In this document: positions 1-10,898 of the stretch, in pieces | Numbering within the stretch: the first letter of the stretch is position 1 | Layout of the letters: the number at the start of each line of letters is the position of its first letter | From: Xanthostigma xanthostigma | Taxonomy: Eukaryota > Arthropoda > Insecta > Raphidioptera > Raphidiidae | Reading direction: 5' to 3' | Assembly: GCA_963575645.1 (NCBI GenBank) | Contig: OY754466.1 | Location: 45,912,001 to 45,976,000 of the forward strand | DNA: 64,000 nucleotides | Translations under genes and position numbers: made by a program | The notes under the pieces: generated by a model | Database searches by the model: none | What the model was told of the DNA's origin: nothing | The model's input: only the letters and a program-made list of their open reading frames with translations

Positions 1-380
1 GTTACTCCTTTCTTGACGTAGACACCCATCCCCCCGAATACATTTCTAAATTGATCAGGTGATCAACGTTCTGGCAAACCTTGAAAATGACACCCATGTT
101 CATTTTTAGACTATTTATCTCTTTTCAGGTGTTGTTTTTGAAAAAGTATGAAACACGTGTTTATTTGTTGACAGAGGGGTAATCCTGCACATTTTCGAAT
201 TATATGATTTCTCTATGCAAATTTTGAACCCTCGTTATACCCTTTTAGGGGTTGAATTTTCAAAAATCCGTTCTTAGCGGATGCTTACGTCATAATAACT
301 ATCTGTGTGCCAAATTTCAGCCCAATCCGTCTAGTGGTTTGATCTGTGCGTTGGTAGATCAGTCAGTTTCCTTTTATATA
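1..380 (-). mobile_element. Helitron fragment, 5'-terminal part
   Basis: Read on the minus strand from 380, this gives the start common to lepidopteran Helitrons of the 'CGCGGGCAAAAGCTAG' type: TATATAAAAGGAAAC, GACTGATC, then a segment about a GACGTAAGCATCCGC block. The 82-bp element at 14474-14555 shares the first ~45 bases (TATATAAAAGGAAACCGTGACTGACTGATC-like, here with small differences). The window edge truncates it and the TA-flanked element at 381-943 interrupts its outer end. No coding sequence remains. Family assignment rests on recall of the consensus. Confidence 0.55.
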
Positions 381-943
381 CAGTATGTAAACACGTAAGG
401 TGCACATAGGGAAATTAACATTGGGAAAAAATGACTGAATCAGAGTGAGCCCTGAAATCTTGTTTTTCAGTTTGACAGATAATATTCTTTTGCAAAATGA
501 ATGTGTATACTACCGAAGAAAATATTCAAATGATTACAACATAATCGGACTTTTTTATTAATGGGACATTACATTCCCAAAAATACTTAAATATGGTTAG
601 AGATGAAATATCTCCGCCTATTCGTGTTGAACCTAAAGACATTGAGTCACTGATTTACCAACGCGCATGCGTCATACCAGTCAGACAATTTTTTAATGAA
701 ATGAGATGGAGTTGTATTTTTGTTTTATTTTTGTACAAAAAAATTAAAATAATGATTTATAAGAGCTTTTTATTATTAAAAAAACCAAGTAAAATAAAAA
801 TAAATCAAAATAAAATAGAAATCCTCAAGATTACCACGATAATTCAATAGAAATAACAATTAATGCAGTCATGGCTAACTCTGATCCAAGTATTTTCTCC
901 CAATGCTAATTTCCCTATGTGCACCTTACGCGTTTACATACTG
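381..943. mobile_element. Mariner-like MITE with ~46-bp inverted termini, TA TSD
   Basis: The left end starts CAGTATGTAAAC and continues through GGTGCACATAGGGAAATTA; the right end is its reverse complement with few mismatches. Dinucleotide TA lies directly outside both ends (379-380, 944-945), the Tc1/mariner-type target duplication. The 563-bp interior has short reading frames with no recognisable product, so the element is non-autonomous. It sits at the end of the Helitron fragment to its left. Confidence 0.75.
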
Positions 944-1318
944 TATATAGGTATAGCTTGGACTTATTAGATGATTCACAGTATTTCGACGGGTTGACCA
1001 CAACAACGTTACAATCCGCGAATTCATCGTTTCCACTTCCGTGCAGGTTTTTCTATTGTTTTTATTTCGGTTTATTTTTATATACGGTTGCCAGAAATAG
1101 ATTTAATGTTGCGAAAATGATATACGTCGTTTCTATTTTAAGTATCTACGCCTCCGCTTAAAGATTAACAATCGCGCAATCAAGGTCGCCGCAACGTCTT
1201 GTGCTTGTAATTGACGATTTTCAGCGAATTAACTGTGACACGTGCGGATACCATATAAAATTACTACTCGACGTGAAAAATTAACATTCTCATTCAGAGG
1301 CCAAAATAAATTGATCTC
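944..1318. other. Intergenic stretch, nothing recognised
   Basis: Plain AT-rich sequence between two MITEs. An 80-codon open frame crosses the end of the left MITE but resembles nothing I know. Confidence 0.5.
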
Positions 1319-1322
1319 TTAA

Positions 1323-1864
1323 GGGGAGATATCCACCTAGGAGCCGGAAAAGAAGGTCATTTTTGTGAATTTTTTCAAGGAAAACTATGTGAATTTTTGG
1401 ATTTGGAGTTGTACTATCTAAAAGTATTCACATTCAGAAATGTTACATTTATTTTTTTTTATTTAATAATATCAAAAATTGACAAGATTTTTGTATGATC
1501 TTTGGAGCGCCGTAAAAAGATCTGCGTAATCCCACTGGCGTTTCTTCAAAAATCATCTAAAACAAAAATATTAAATTAGATACTATAATCTAGTACTTGT
1601 CATAGAATATTTTTTTTTTTGGCTACTTAGTTTTTGTTTAATAGGCAAAATAATAATTTTTGGTCCATAAATCGCTATTTATGTTCAAACATCCGCCATT
1701 TTGTCCTAAATCGATATTTTCAAAATCGGTTATGACAAGTAGGTACCTACCTACTAGATAAATTTTTGTTTTTTTTTCGTTTTAGATGATTTTTGATTCA
1801 CATAGTTTTCCTTGAAAAAATTCACAAAAATGACCTTTTCCGGCTCCTAGGTGGATGTCTCCCC
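1323..1864. mobile_element. TTAA-flanked inverted-repeat MITE (piggyBac-like)
   Basis: Termini are GGGGAGATATCCACC at left and its near-perfect complement GGTGGATGTCTCCCC at right; the arms stay complementary for about 75 bp, including CCTAGGAGCCGG and the AAGGAAAACTATGTGAAT block. TTAA flanks both ends (1319-1322 and 1865-1868), the piggyBac-type target. The interior has poly-T and no coding frame. Confidence 0.7.
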
Positions 1865-1868
1865 TTAA

Positions 1869-3304
1869 GGGATGAAACTATGGAACGTTCACAAAACGCC
1901 ACTATTCATCTTTGCGTCGTCAGAAGATGGTTAAAATTTTAATTACCTTCAGATGATGCGAACATGGTTTGCGAAACTGCGTCGATGGAAAAGTTTGTTG
2001 TTACTTTTTTAGAATTCAAAGCCAATTGGAACGAGAAATAATCTTCCGGAACTTCTAGAGCCAACATTAAAATACTCGAAACTCCCGTCATAACGACTCG
2101 TAACATTTTATTTTAAAGTGCTACGCTCTGAAAAACCACTTGATGTGCATGTAGCGGTTTAATAATAATTAGACTTTGTTTTATTATCGTACTGAATTTA
2201 CTGAATTTTATTGCGTATTATTTTATGTTCTATTATCAGTCGCCTTATTTTTATGCGTTCAGCCATGGTAGTGTTAGAATATACCCCATTCCCGCATGAA
2301 CATGATTTGCAAGTGTAGACAGATGTCGTAGATTATAGACGCCCAACAACAAAGCTCAGCATACATGTATCGTATCGTGAAGGTGGGGTTGATATGTTTT
2401 TGGCCGTAATCACGATACCTAATAAGTCTGTGTCATCGTTTGGATTTTAATGGTAACCACTTAGAGAGAGTGAGAAAGTGAAATAGTCTTACTTTACGAA
2501 CGGTTTGGTACGGCTGGGAGCGCGTAACGAAAATTGAAACACGCCCGTCTCACTTCATCGGCTGCTTACTTCGTCAAAGAAGCGCTCGTAATTCCCCACT
2601 GACCCGCCGATCGCAGTACCGGATTAATCATTAGGCAGAAACTGTCTAGGAGCCTCGCATCGACTAGGCACCCGTGCACGCACCAAGAAAAAAAACTTTT
2701 CATTGAACGAAAATTTTATTTGAAAATTTGTATGAAATTTCCCAACAACAATATTATTTTCTTTTGTTGTTTATTGTAATTTATTGCATTTAACAAGATA
2801 AGATTTAAAATAACTATGTCACGTCTCATTTCTCTTTTCTGACCCATCAAAAAACCTGGATCATCAATTATCATTAACCTATTCATTAAGACCATTTCAA
2901 TAAAGCTAACGAGTCAGGTAAGGCGATGCTGCAGCATCTAGTCAAAGTAATCATGGTGTTACAATATTACATAAGACATTGAAGTAACAGGATGCCTGGA
3001 GCCGATTATCTGGAAGTTACTCACATCCCTTCATCAACTTGAAAAGACCTGATTGCATTGTCTAGGAACCCGGACAATGTTAATCCGGCCATGGCCGACC
3101 GACGGGAGTAGGTGTTCCATTTTTTTGGTTACGTCTCCATTTCTTAACACGTTTGCCTTACTGTGAAATAAATTTAAATCGAAAATGTATGTTCATTAAC
3201 GATAAAAAAAATTTTCGCATCTCTATCAGCTGTGAACGGATACATTGTAAACCCTCTCCAATTTTTATCAAGAACGAATGGTACTCTAAAGACTATATCT
3301 TCTA
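1869..3304. other. Intergenic stretch with one GC-richer patch
   Basis: No gene or repeat recognised. About 2440-2680 is richer in CG dinucleotides than its surroundings and holds no long reading frame. The rest is plain AT-rich sequence. Confidence 0.4.
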
Positions 3305-3809
3305 AGTAGTGATGTGCCGGATATCCGAGTTAACTGAAAGATCCGTATCCGTTAGTTTTTGGCGGATCTTTTACCTTATTAATTTTCAATTCATAGATGA
3401 ATTTTTATATATATAGGTGATTAGGTAATAATGAAAACCTGTTAAATTCCATTCAGATTATTTTGTATTTTTTTAAATCGTATTTGGCACCTTTATATTG
3501 CAAACATTTATCGTAGTGAGTACCATACTAATAGTACATAACTCAAAGATACTAAATCAACTATCTTTGTAATGAGATATTGCACATCGATCTTTGGAAA
3601 GAGACAATCTGTTATGAGAGTTAACTCTTAAAGAGGTCAATAACTTTTTCCCATAACAGATAGTCTCTTTCCAAAGGTCGATGTGCAATATTTACCACCG
3701 CGTACTCTAAGAAAGTTAAGATCCGTATCCGCGGATCTTGAAACCAAAAATCCGTATTCAGATCCGTATCCGCGGATATACATTTTTAACGATCCGGCAC
3801 ATCACTACT
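3305..3809. mobile_element. Inverted-repeat MITE with internal fold-back
   Basis: The ends AGTAGTGATGTGCCGGAT and its complement are perfect over 18 bp. Next to both ends is the repeated motif GATCCGTATCCG, a subterminal-repeat pattern usual in hAT elements. Inside, 3575-3691 is a second fold-back (GATATTGCACATCGA... against its complement). I find no clear 8-bp target duplication, so the superfamily is uncertain. Confidence 0.6.
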
Positions 3810-3821
3810 GTTGGATTTTTA

Positions 3822-4314
3822 AAAGAAGACCGGTCTGTGGTATGTAGTCCTATGACCTTATTGCAGAAGAGCGCACAAGTATTTTATATTAGTAAAAGGT
3901 AATGATCCTGGAACCGCTTCTATGCAATAAGGGAGTCCAGTCGACCAATAGTGTAATAATTGTCGTACCGCGATAATTGTACTCTTGCCACAGCTGTACG
4001 ACTATACAGCGACACTTGCTAACAGTACAAAAAAATCATACACCAGACAGTACATAGGTGTGCGTTCACGGACTAAGTTGAGGGGTGTTGTCTGAATATC
4101 ATCAAAATGGAAAGTAAAAAGGGAAAAACAGTTAGAAGTGGCGCTAGGGAGCTCATAGCGAATGTAATTAAAATGTGCGAGTTAGAGGCTCAAAATAATG
4201 CCTTAAAATTTAAAGCTATACATTGTTTGCATGCCTTGCTATGCGCCGCCTATGAATTCCGATAATTTGGGAACACATCAACGACTTCTTGCCCTTTCCC
4301 CACCGGTCTTCTTT
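3822..4314 (+). mobile_element. Short inverted-repeat transposon remnant carrying a transposase start
   Basis: A perfect 13-bp inverted repeat, AAAGAAGACCGGT, is found at 3822-3834 and, complemented, at 4302-4314. Between them lies a short open frame (4107-4265) resembling the N-terminus of a DNA-transposon protein. No target duplication is evident. Confidence 0.5.
4107..4265 (+). pseudogene. Truncated transposase-like N-terminus (52 codons)
   Basis: ATG at 4107 preceded by ATCAAA, stop TAA at 4263-4265. The product starts MESKKGKTVRSGARELI and runs into an amphipathic, Leu/Ala/Cys-containing segment. A Lys-rich start followed by 'GKTVRS.AR.LI.NV' resembles, from memory, the beginning of proteins encoded by insect DNA transposons. 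The frame stops before any DDE catalytic region, and the inverted repeats around it are only 493 bp apart, so it cannot encode a working transposase. A spurious frame is possible. Confidence 0.3.
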
Positions 4315-4634
4315 CGCCGATCGCACAGTACTTCTAAGTGTAAATGCACCGAACAGATGGATATGACTTGATGCTCATCTCACTGGTGGTATGCAATGTG
4401 CACATAATATTATGTAGGGTAGCGCCAGATGGTCGGTGCTGTTTGTTTGGAACAAAAGATGAGTCTATACGGGATGAGGAAGGGGGACACATAGATTAAT
4501 GTTCTAACCGATAGAGAAATACATATGACACTCGTATGTGGAGATGATGATGAGGATGACATGTGCAACTGACAGCATTATTTAAAACGCGCGGTCATAT
4601 ATAGTAACTTTTCTTGATCGAACTGGTGCCAGAC
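4315..4634. other. Intergenic stretch, nothing recognised
   Basis: No coding frame and no repeat identified; a GATGATGATGAGGATGA-like microsatellite patch lies near 4541-4558. Confidence 0.4.
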
Positions 4635-5909
4635 CAGCGTTACCAGTTTTTTTTGCCAAGTCGGGATTTTGGAACTCTTTGAGTGAAAACAGCGGGATTC
4701 TTTCGTCGAAAGCGGGACATAGTAAAAAAACGTACATAATCAGAAGTTTTCAAATATTTATCTTTTTATTTGAATTAAAATTACGTTTACGTGACAGTAG
4801 ATAGCAAAAATAGCCATAGAAAATGTATTTTAATAAAAATATAAGATTTACCCTATCGTTAAATAGTTGAGTCTTATTCGTCTTTAGAAGAAAAAAAAAA
4901 AAACAAATCAAAATCAAAAAAGTTTTATTCATTAGAAAAATTTGGCGTTTCAAACAATAGTCTGTGGAGTGAGAGAATAATTATTTATAAGAATTACTTA
5001 ATTCATGATATTTCTGTGAAGATTTAACTTCTTTTAAAGTTTCCTTTTTGTCTTTAATAAAGATGAAGAACTCTTCACAGGATAGCTATTAGAGATGTTA
5101 TATTATGGTCACTTCGTAGTAATCCTAATACTGAATATATCGGTTTACTGATATTAGGTAGCTTACCTATTACCTGGTATTAGTCAAGTAATAGTGACGA
5201 AGTTCACCGTCCGTTTCATCAGATCGTATTAATATAATATAATAGCGTTACCGATCAACATGGTAGTTACATGCGTAACTGTGTTAATACTAATATTCTG
5301 ATATTCGTTTCATGTGGTACCTAATACGCTATGCATACCAAGATATTGGTTTGTGTTGTTTTCGTCTAAAATAATAGGATAGCTTTAGAAAAGGAGACGT
5401 GCATAATACTGCAGTAAAGAAGCTAGGTGAGAGAACAGGACAGATAGAGGCATGGCAAATACGTATTCGGTATTAGGTACACGCTTGCAGTGCGAGTGCG
5501 GCAGCTCGGCGAGATCTGCAAAGTGCAACTTAAACGTGCGAAAGAGAAGAGAAGATATTACTATTATTACTAATATATTAATACAAAGCGACGGTAAAAT
5601 GACAACGTTGCTTGCATGGTAGTACGTACGTTCAAACGTTGAGTAAAAAAATAATACGAATATCCGATAACCTAATACACAATATCATGGTAATCATATT
5701 CCAATAAACTTGCTCATATTAGGTTACGTGTACCTATTATGAATATATTAGGCACACCACTAATAGCTATAGATTAAACTGGATGAGTAATTCTGCTTTC
5801 ATTAATTTTACGGAGCATTTATTTCTGGCATCCCCGAAAAGCGGGACTGAGCCTGTCCCGCGCGGGACATTTGATTTTGATGTAAAAATCGGGACGTCTG
5901 GCAACGCTG
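4635..5909. mobile_element. hAT MITE, CAGCGTT family copy 1 (interrupted)
   Basis: The termini CAGCGTTACCAG and CTGGCAACGCTG are imperfect complements. An exact 8-bp duplication, TGCCAGAC, lies outside them (4627-4634 and 5910-5917), diagnostic of hAT-type insertion. Subterminal CGGGA/TCCCG motifs repeat at both ends. Without the nested element at 5090-5762 and its duplicated target it is about 594 bp and aligns, in opposite orientation, with 10390-10890. Confidence 0.85.
5090..5762. mobile_element. hAT MITE nested inside the element at 4635-5909
   Basis: The ends TAGAGATGT and ACACCACTA are imperfect complements. The exact 8-bp duplication ATAGCTAT lies at 5082-5089 and 5763-5770. The interior is crowded with TATTAG/CTAATA motifs in both orientations, typical of transposase-binding repeats in non-autonomous hAT elements. 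It must be younger than its host element. Confidence 0.8.
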
Positions 5910-6114
5910 TGCCAGACTCAAGTGCCATTTTCAACTAATGAAACATACCCAACAGTATGTTCTGGGTCCGCACCTGGTTGTTTTATGACCCGTTACATCG
6001 CTTTAAAAATGTTTTTTGCGCGTCCGCGTCAACCCCAAAACTAAACCCACAATCAAAATTTGACTTTTCGGTTTGTAATTGGCCAAATTTCAACTTTTTA
6101 TGACTAAATGAAAT

Positions 6115-6360
6115 AGTTGATAAAACAATTCAAAAATTTTAATTTTTCTTTATAACAATTTTTGAGCGCTTTCGGGAATAGGTGTCCCATCATCAGAATC
6201 TACAATAATTTTCAATCTATTATAAAGATCAGTTATCAAATTCTTATCTTTATAATAGATTGAAAATTATTGTAGATTCTGATGATGGGACACCTATTCC
6301 CGAAAGCGCTCAAAAATTGTTATAAAGAAAAATTAAATTTTTGGAATTGTTTTATCAACT
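6115..6360. repeat. Near-perfect fold-back repeat
   Basis: The two arms (about 115 bp each) are almost identical in inverted orientation, with a ~14-bp loop around 6232-6245. Blocks such as GAGCGCTTTCGGGAATAGG and GTAGATTCTGATGATGGG match their complements with hardly a mismatch, so the structure is young or being homogenised. No open frame. Confidence 0.85.
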
Positions 6361-7271
6361 GACTATTTAATTACAATTATCCAAACTCATCGTCACAATC
6401 TTAATAGTATTTTTATGACAAATTGTGTCTGAGAAAAATACGGACAGGCGTCGAAGTTATTCCAAATACAATCAATTTTTAATAATGCATACACTATATA
6501 ATATAATGAGAAATATACATATGACACTCTCGCACGCTAGAAGATAAAACTTCTTTCGTTCTAGCCTTAGGAAATAGTTATGTAGAATTTGTTAACACCG
6601 GGGCTAGATGCACCACGTCTAGCGGTTTTGAGGCAAAAGCTAGCTCATTATAAATTGTACATCTATCCGACGATGCAACCAAGAAGTTCAAAACCGGTCA
6701 AACTTCTTGCCAACGATCCATATAAATAGAAATGAATGGAGCCAAAGAAGATCTTCCGGAGTTAGTATAAATTGCAAATGTTGGTGTTCCGTGACTACTG
6801 CAGTTTTTACTAATTTTATTATTGATTGTTCGATGTGTATCGAAAGGAAAACGAATGCAATAACAAAATGCATAACGTATTACGTAATGCTATTGACGGT
6901 GTGTTTTTGTTTCGTTGTTATTAGATCTGCATAAAGAAATAGGTTAGTAGGCCGCCACTAGTATGTTTGTGTGTAGATAGAGTCATAAAAGTGCAAAATG
7001 CTTACGCGAAAGGTATCAGACGCACCGACGATATCGCAAATTCATGTTTGGATTTAACAATTTCTGTTTTATTTTTCTACACACTTGTTAAAGTATTGAT
7101 AAGCATGCGCAGTTCACTCTTTAGACTTCTCTCACAGTCGAAGCGCGAACGTGCGAATTTTAAAACGCACAGAATGTTTTGGAGAAACATGGATAGGCTT
7201 GGTTTTCAACAGGTGGCACCGAAATCTAACAGTCGACCAAAAACAGTCCAAGCCAACGATATTATTAGTAA
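6361..7271. other. Unassigned stretch with weak open frames
   Basis: Three frames of 60-100 codons occur here (for example 6707-6934 and 6967-7275 on +), but none shows a domain or conserved motif, and the longest starts at a TTG. I see no credible splice pair linking them. The end abuts Helitron copy 1. Confidence 0.35.
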
Positions 7272-7866
7272 CTAGAGTGACCTGTGCGAATTATTCGCAC
7301 TAAATAAGTATAATAATTATCACTTTACAAAATTATTTTTTAAATATGATTGCGCAGGTATTCAATTCGTTTCTAATTTTGCACACTGCTTATAACGTTC
7401 TTCTTTTTGTTGTATTACAATATGAAGCTCAGATGAAGGATCGAAAAAATATTTTACTAAAATTGTCATATAGAGGCGCAAGTAGCAAAAGCGTTGAGCT
7501 AAGCCGTCAGATGGCATCATGCAGCATTGCTGTGACGTTGTTCAGCGTTGCTCGCTGTTTTAAAATTAAAGCCGTCAGATGACAGTATGTAGTATTGTGT
7601 CTGTTGTATTACAATATGAAGGTCAGATGACAGATCGAAGTGTTGACGTTGTTTCAAAATTAAAGCCGTCAGATGGCAGACGTTCAGAGTTGCTGTATTT
7701 TAATTAATTTACAAAAATAAAAGCAATAATAAATTTTTTAGTTGTCGATGTCAGTAGAGCAAGCAATTATCTGTAAAATGATATATAATTTATGTGGAGA
7801 AATTGTGAGGTTTTTTTCTAAAAAGGGAGGCAAACATCTTAAACCTTAGCGTATTAATATGTGTGA
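7272..7866 (-). mobile_element. Non-autonomous Helitron, copy 1
   Basis: On the minus strand it begins with TC after an A and ends with CTAG before a T, the Helitron rule of A|T insertion with no duplication. Twelve bases before the end is the palindrome GTGCGAATAATTCGCAC, the required 3' hairpin. Internally the module around CCGTCAGATGGCA repeats several times between stretches matching 'CAATATGAAG.TCAGATGA'. It is 595 bp with no helicase coding. Confidence 0.8.
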
Positions 7867-8735
7867 TTTTTCCGATATTTCTCCACTGGGCTGCCATGAA
7901 TATTTTTTTATTAATAACTAAAATAATCAAATGTCAATTTCAGTGTGCAATTTATTGGTACTTAATGCGTAGATTTAAAATTAGAATGAGAAGATAAATG
8001 CGCTTTTTTACTAAATATAGCGTCTATAATGCTTGTGTTTTTTTTTGTTACAGGTACGATACAACAGCTCCATGTGTTTGCTGGGCAGTTGACATAGCGA
8101 ATCCACCATTGATTTGTTCATCTAGTTAATCACACAGCTCATTAAGGTAGTTAAAATTTTGTTATTTCTGTTTTTATTTGAAGCATTATGCTTCTATCGG
8201 ATTTGAAAATGGGTATATTAGAATGCGATTATCGCAAATGTCCGATACTTGAACGTTTTTATTACGTGAAATTATCGAGAAGTGTTCGTAGTTTTTCTTG
8301 ATACATACAAAAAACAATTGGTATATCTGTTACTTCGATATTTCAATAGATATTTGAACTTTTTTGGTTATTTAGCTATATAGATTTATTGGTTTTAGTT
8401 ATACGAAAAAATGTTAAAAACACGTCAAAAGAGAAAAAAAATATGTATATATACAATGTTATGGTGCATTGTCCATCTCTAAAAATTCTTGGTACTTATA
8501 GAAGCACCCCTTAATAAAATATTTATAAATAGTTTTTTAAACGTTTTAAGAGTCAGGTTTCTAGTGGCCAAAGACAGTTTGTTAAAAAATTGCAAACCTA
8601 AGTAATTAGGACCAAAAGTTGAATTTTTTGTTAGAAAAAAAGGAATGACCAGATCTTCTTTTCTTCTTGTATTGTAATAGTATTGTAATCAGAGGACTGT
8701 AGCGTACTTTATACGAGTGAATTTGAGAGCAAAAT
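7867..8735. other. Unassigned stretch with one exon-like interval
   Basis: Mostly AT-rich. The one notable item is 8054-8146: a T-rich tract ending TTTTGTTACAG, then 93 bases of more balanced composition, then AAG|GTAGTT. This looks like an acceptor and a weak donor around a non-coding exon, but no partner exon was identified. Confidence 0.25.
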
Positions 8736-8771
8736 TGCATGCACGGAAGCGAAACCGCGGGCAAAATCTAG
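8736..8771 (+). mobile_element. Helitron 3'-end remnant
   Basis: The sequence GAAACCGCGGGCAAAATCTAG followed by T matches, with small changes, the 3' terminus of the element at 14474-14555 (CGCGGGCAAAAGCTAG|T). No matching 5' end was found nearby. Confidence 0.4.
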
Positions 8772-9579
8772 TTTTGAATAAAAATATGAAAGCTAAGTCT
8801 GAAATGTCCAGTCCAGTCGATAGCCGATTAAAGATTGGCGTATTCCAATAAAAGAAAACTTTTTAAAAGCAACGTATAAAATTTATAGGTTAAATACAAC
8901 ATTTCTATGTACACACATTCGATAGAAGTGTCAACTTGACGACCTACATTTCAGCGTTCGGTCGTTAGGCAAATCCACGTGATATTACTTCGTAGTTTGC
9001 TTGTATAACGTGCTCGTTTTAATATCGGCAAACTGTTGGATTAGTTAATGTATTTTGTACAGTGAATTCGCAAAATAACCTTGTTTTTTTATTAAACACT
9101 GCAACTTGAAATTGTTGGTAACATTTAATCAATAGTAAGAGTCGGGGCAACGGTAGGATTGAGTTTGATCTAGCCTCTAGGATTTGTCAATAGGCTAGTA
9201 AAAACCTTATATCCATACGAAACGACGATAAATCTAAAGCGCCAGGTCTCCGCGGACATAGAATTACGGAAATAATCGATTGATCTAAAAATAGACATTT
9301 TTAATCCAATCCTGAGTTTACCTTCTACATTTTATCGCTCACACATCATATAAAAATTGTCTTCCTTTAATTTTTGCATGAACTTTCTTTATCCGTGTAT
9401 ATTTTTATAAGGAAAGTAACTTTCAATTTTTTTTTAATACAATAATCGTTATTTCTATAATGGCATTAGGAACAGGGCTCGGTATGACTTCCCAATTTTA
9501 TGAATTAAGAACTAACCTATTCTTTTTTTAAGTAAATGAGAAATTGACTACTGAATCACAATATTTACAAAACTTTACC
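8772..9579. other. Intergenic stretch, nothing recognised
   Basis: AT-rich with no long frame, no repeat shared with the rest of the window and no regulatory motif I can defend. Confidence 0.4.
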
Positions 9580-9582
9580 GAG

Positions 9583-9840
9583 CGGGGGCGTAGTGGTGAG
9601 AGCACTAGACTCGCATTCGGGAGGTACCGGGCTCGAATCCCGGCGGGGGCATATGTGGCTGGGAGATTTTCCCACTGCCTCTCGCCGAGAAACGGTAATT
9701 CCTGTACCGGCCATCTTGTTGAGGTTTTCCATGGTTTCCCTCAACAATTCCAGATAAATATCGAGATGGCTCCTTATTCAAGGCCATGACCGATTATTAT
9801 CTGTCAAATTCCTATGCTCAAAATTTGCCTACCTTATCTT
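9583..9840 (+). mobile_element. tRNA-derived SINE
   Basis: The head has an RNA polymerase III A box (TAGTGGTGAGAGC, 9591-9603) and B box (GGCTCGAATCC, 9630-9640) at tRNA spacing. The would-be acceptor arms do not pair and there is no proper anticodon stem, so it is not a working tRNA. The ~190 bp body contains CGAGATGGCTCCTTATTCA and ends in sequence rich in short A/T runs. The 3' boundary is approximate. Confidence 0.65.
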
Positions 9841-10389
9841 AATTTCCTAAAAATTCCTTCATTCGCCCATTGCTATTAAATAAGTTGAAGTTTAAAAATT
9901 GCAGAAAATAACGGGAAGTGTGGGGTAGAAAAAAAAATAGTAATGGTGCGAATGGTGTATGTTAGACAGAAAGTCGAGAAACGGACGTTAAACGCATTGT
10001 TATTATTATATTTGCAAAACTTTATAGTTGTGATTTAGGTAGGTACCTACACCAGCTTTTTTACTACCAATTCATATTTTCAATTTATTATTTATTCAAT
10101 AATAAGAAGTTGAGATTCAAATTGATACTTTCAACAGTACTCAGATGAAAGCCTGTGAATTTGAATAATAAACGAGTCGTGAAAATGTATAAACAACGCC
10201 ATCCCGATGATCTCGGCTATCGTCAAATCCACTGTAGAGACTGTAAGTGTTTCAGTTTGTTACTAATTTTAATAAGAAATTGGAAATCCAATCGATACTT
10301 TCAGTGGTTCTTAGATTAGAACTAAGAATTGAGGTTTTAGAATTGTTTTTTTTTTAATAAACAACGGCATCCCAAACAACGATCTAGGC
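9841..10389. other. Intergenic stretch, nothing recognised
   Basis: AT-rich. Two weakly similar halves share TTGATACTTTCA and 'AACAACGCCATCCC' type strings (10110-10210 and 10270-10375), suggesting an old local duplication. No coding frame. Confidence 0.35.
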
Positions 10390-10890
10390 CAGCGTTGCCA
10401 GACGTCCCGATTTTTAAATCAAAATTAAATGTCCTGCTTTTCGGGGATAACTTTAAAAGTTAATTCTTCACAGAAATATCATGAATAAGTAATTCTTATA
10501 AATAATTATTCTCTTATTGTAAGTTGCAATTTATAACACTCACTCCACAGACTATTGTTTGAAACGCCATATTTTTCTAATGAATAAAACTTTTTTGATG
10601 TTGATTTTTTTTTTTATTCTGAAGACGAATAAGACTCAACTATTTAACGATAGGGTAAATCTGATTTAAAATATTATATTTTCATTAAAATACATTTTCT
10701 ATAGCTATTTTTGCTATCTATTGTCACGTAAACGTAATTTTAATTCAAATAAATAGATAAATAGGTATTTGAAAACTTCTGATTATATACGTGTTTTTAC
10801 TATGTCCCGCTCTCGACGAAAGAATCCCGCTGTTTTCACTCAAAGAGTTCCAAAATCCCGACTTGGCGAAAAAAAAAACTGGCAATGCTG
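10390..10890. mobile_element. hAT MITE, CAGCGTT family copy 2
   Basis: Ends CAGCGTTGCCAG and CTGGCAATGCTG with an exact 8-bp duplication ATCTAGGC outside (10382-10389, 10891-10898). It matches the element at 4635-5909 in inverted orientation along most of its 501 bp, including the AATAGTCTGTGGAGTGAG region and subterminal CCCGA repeats, but lacks the nested insertion. Confidence 0.85.
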
Positions 10891-10898
10891 ATCTAGGC

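Noticed and set aside
9591..9650. Possible functional tRNA gene
   Set aside because: A and B boxes are present but acceptor and anticodon stems do not form, and a long body follows: a SINE.
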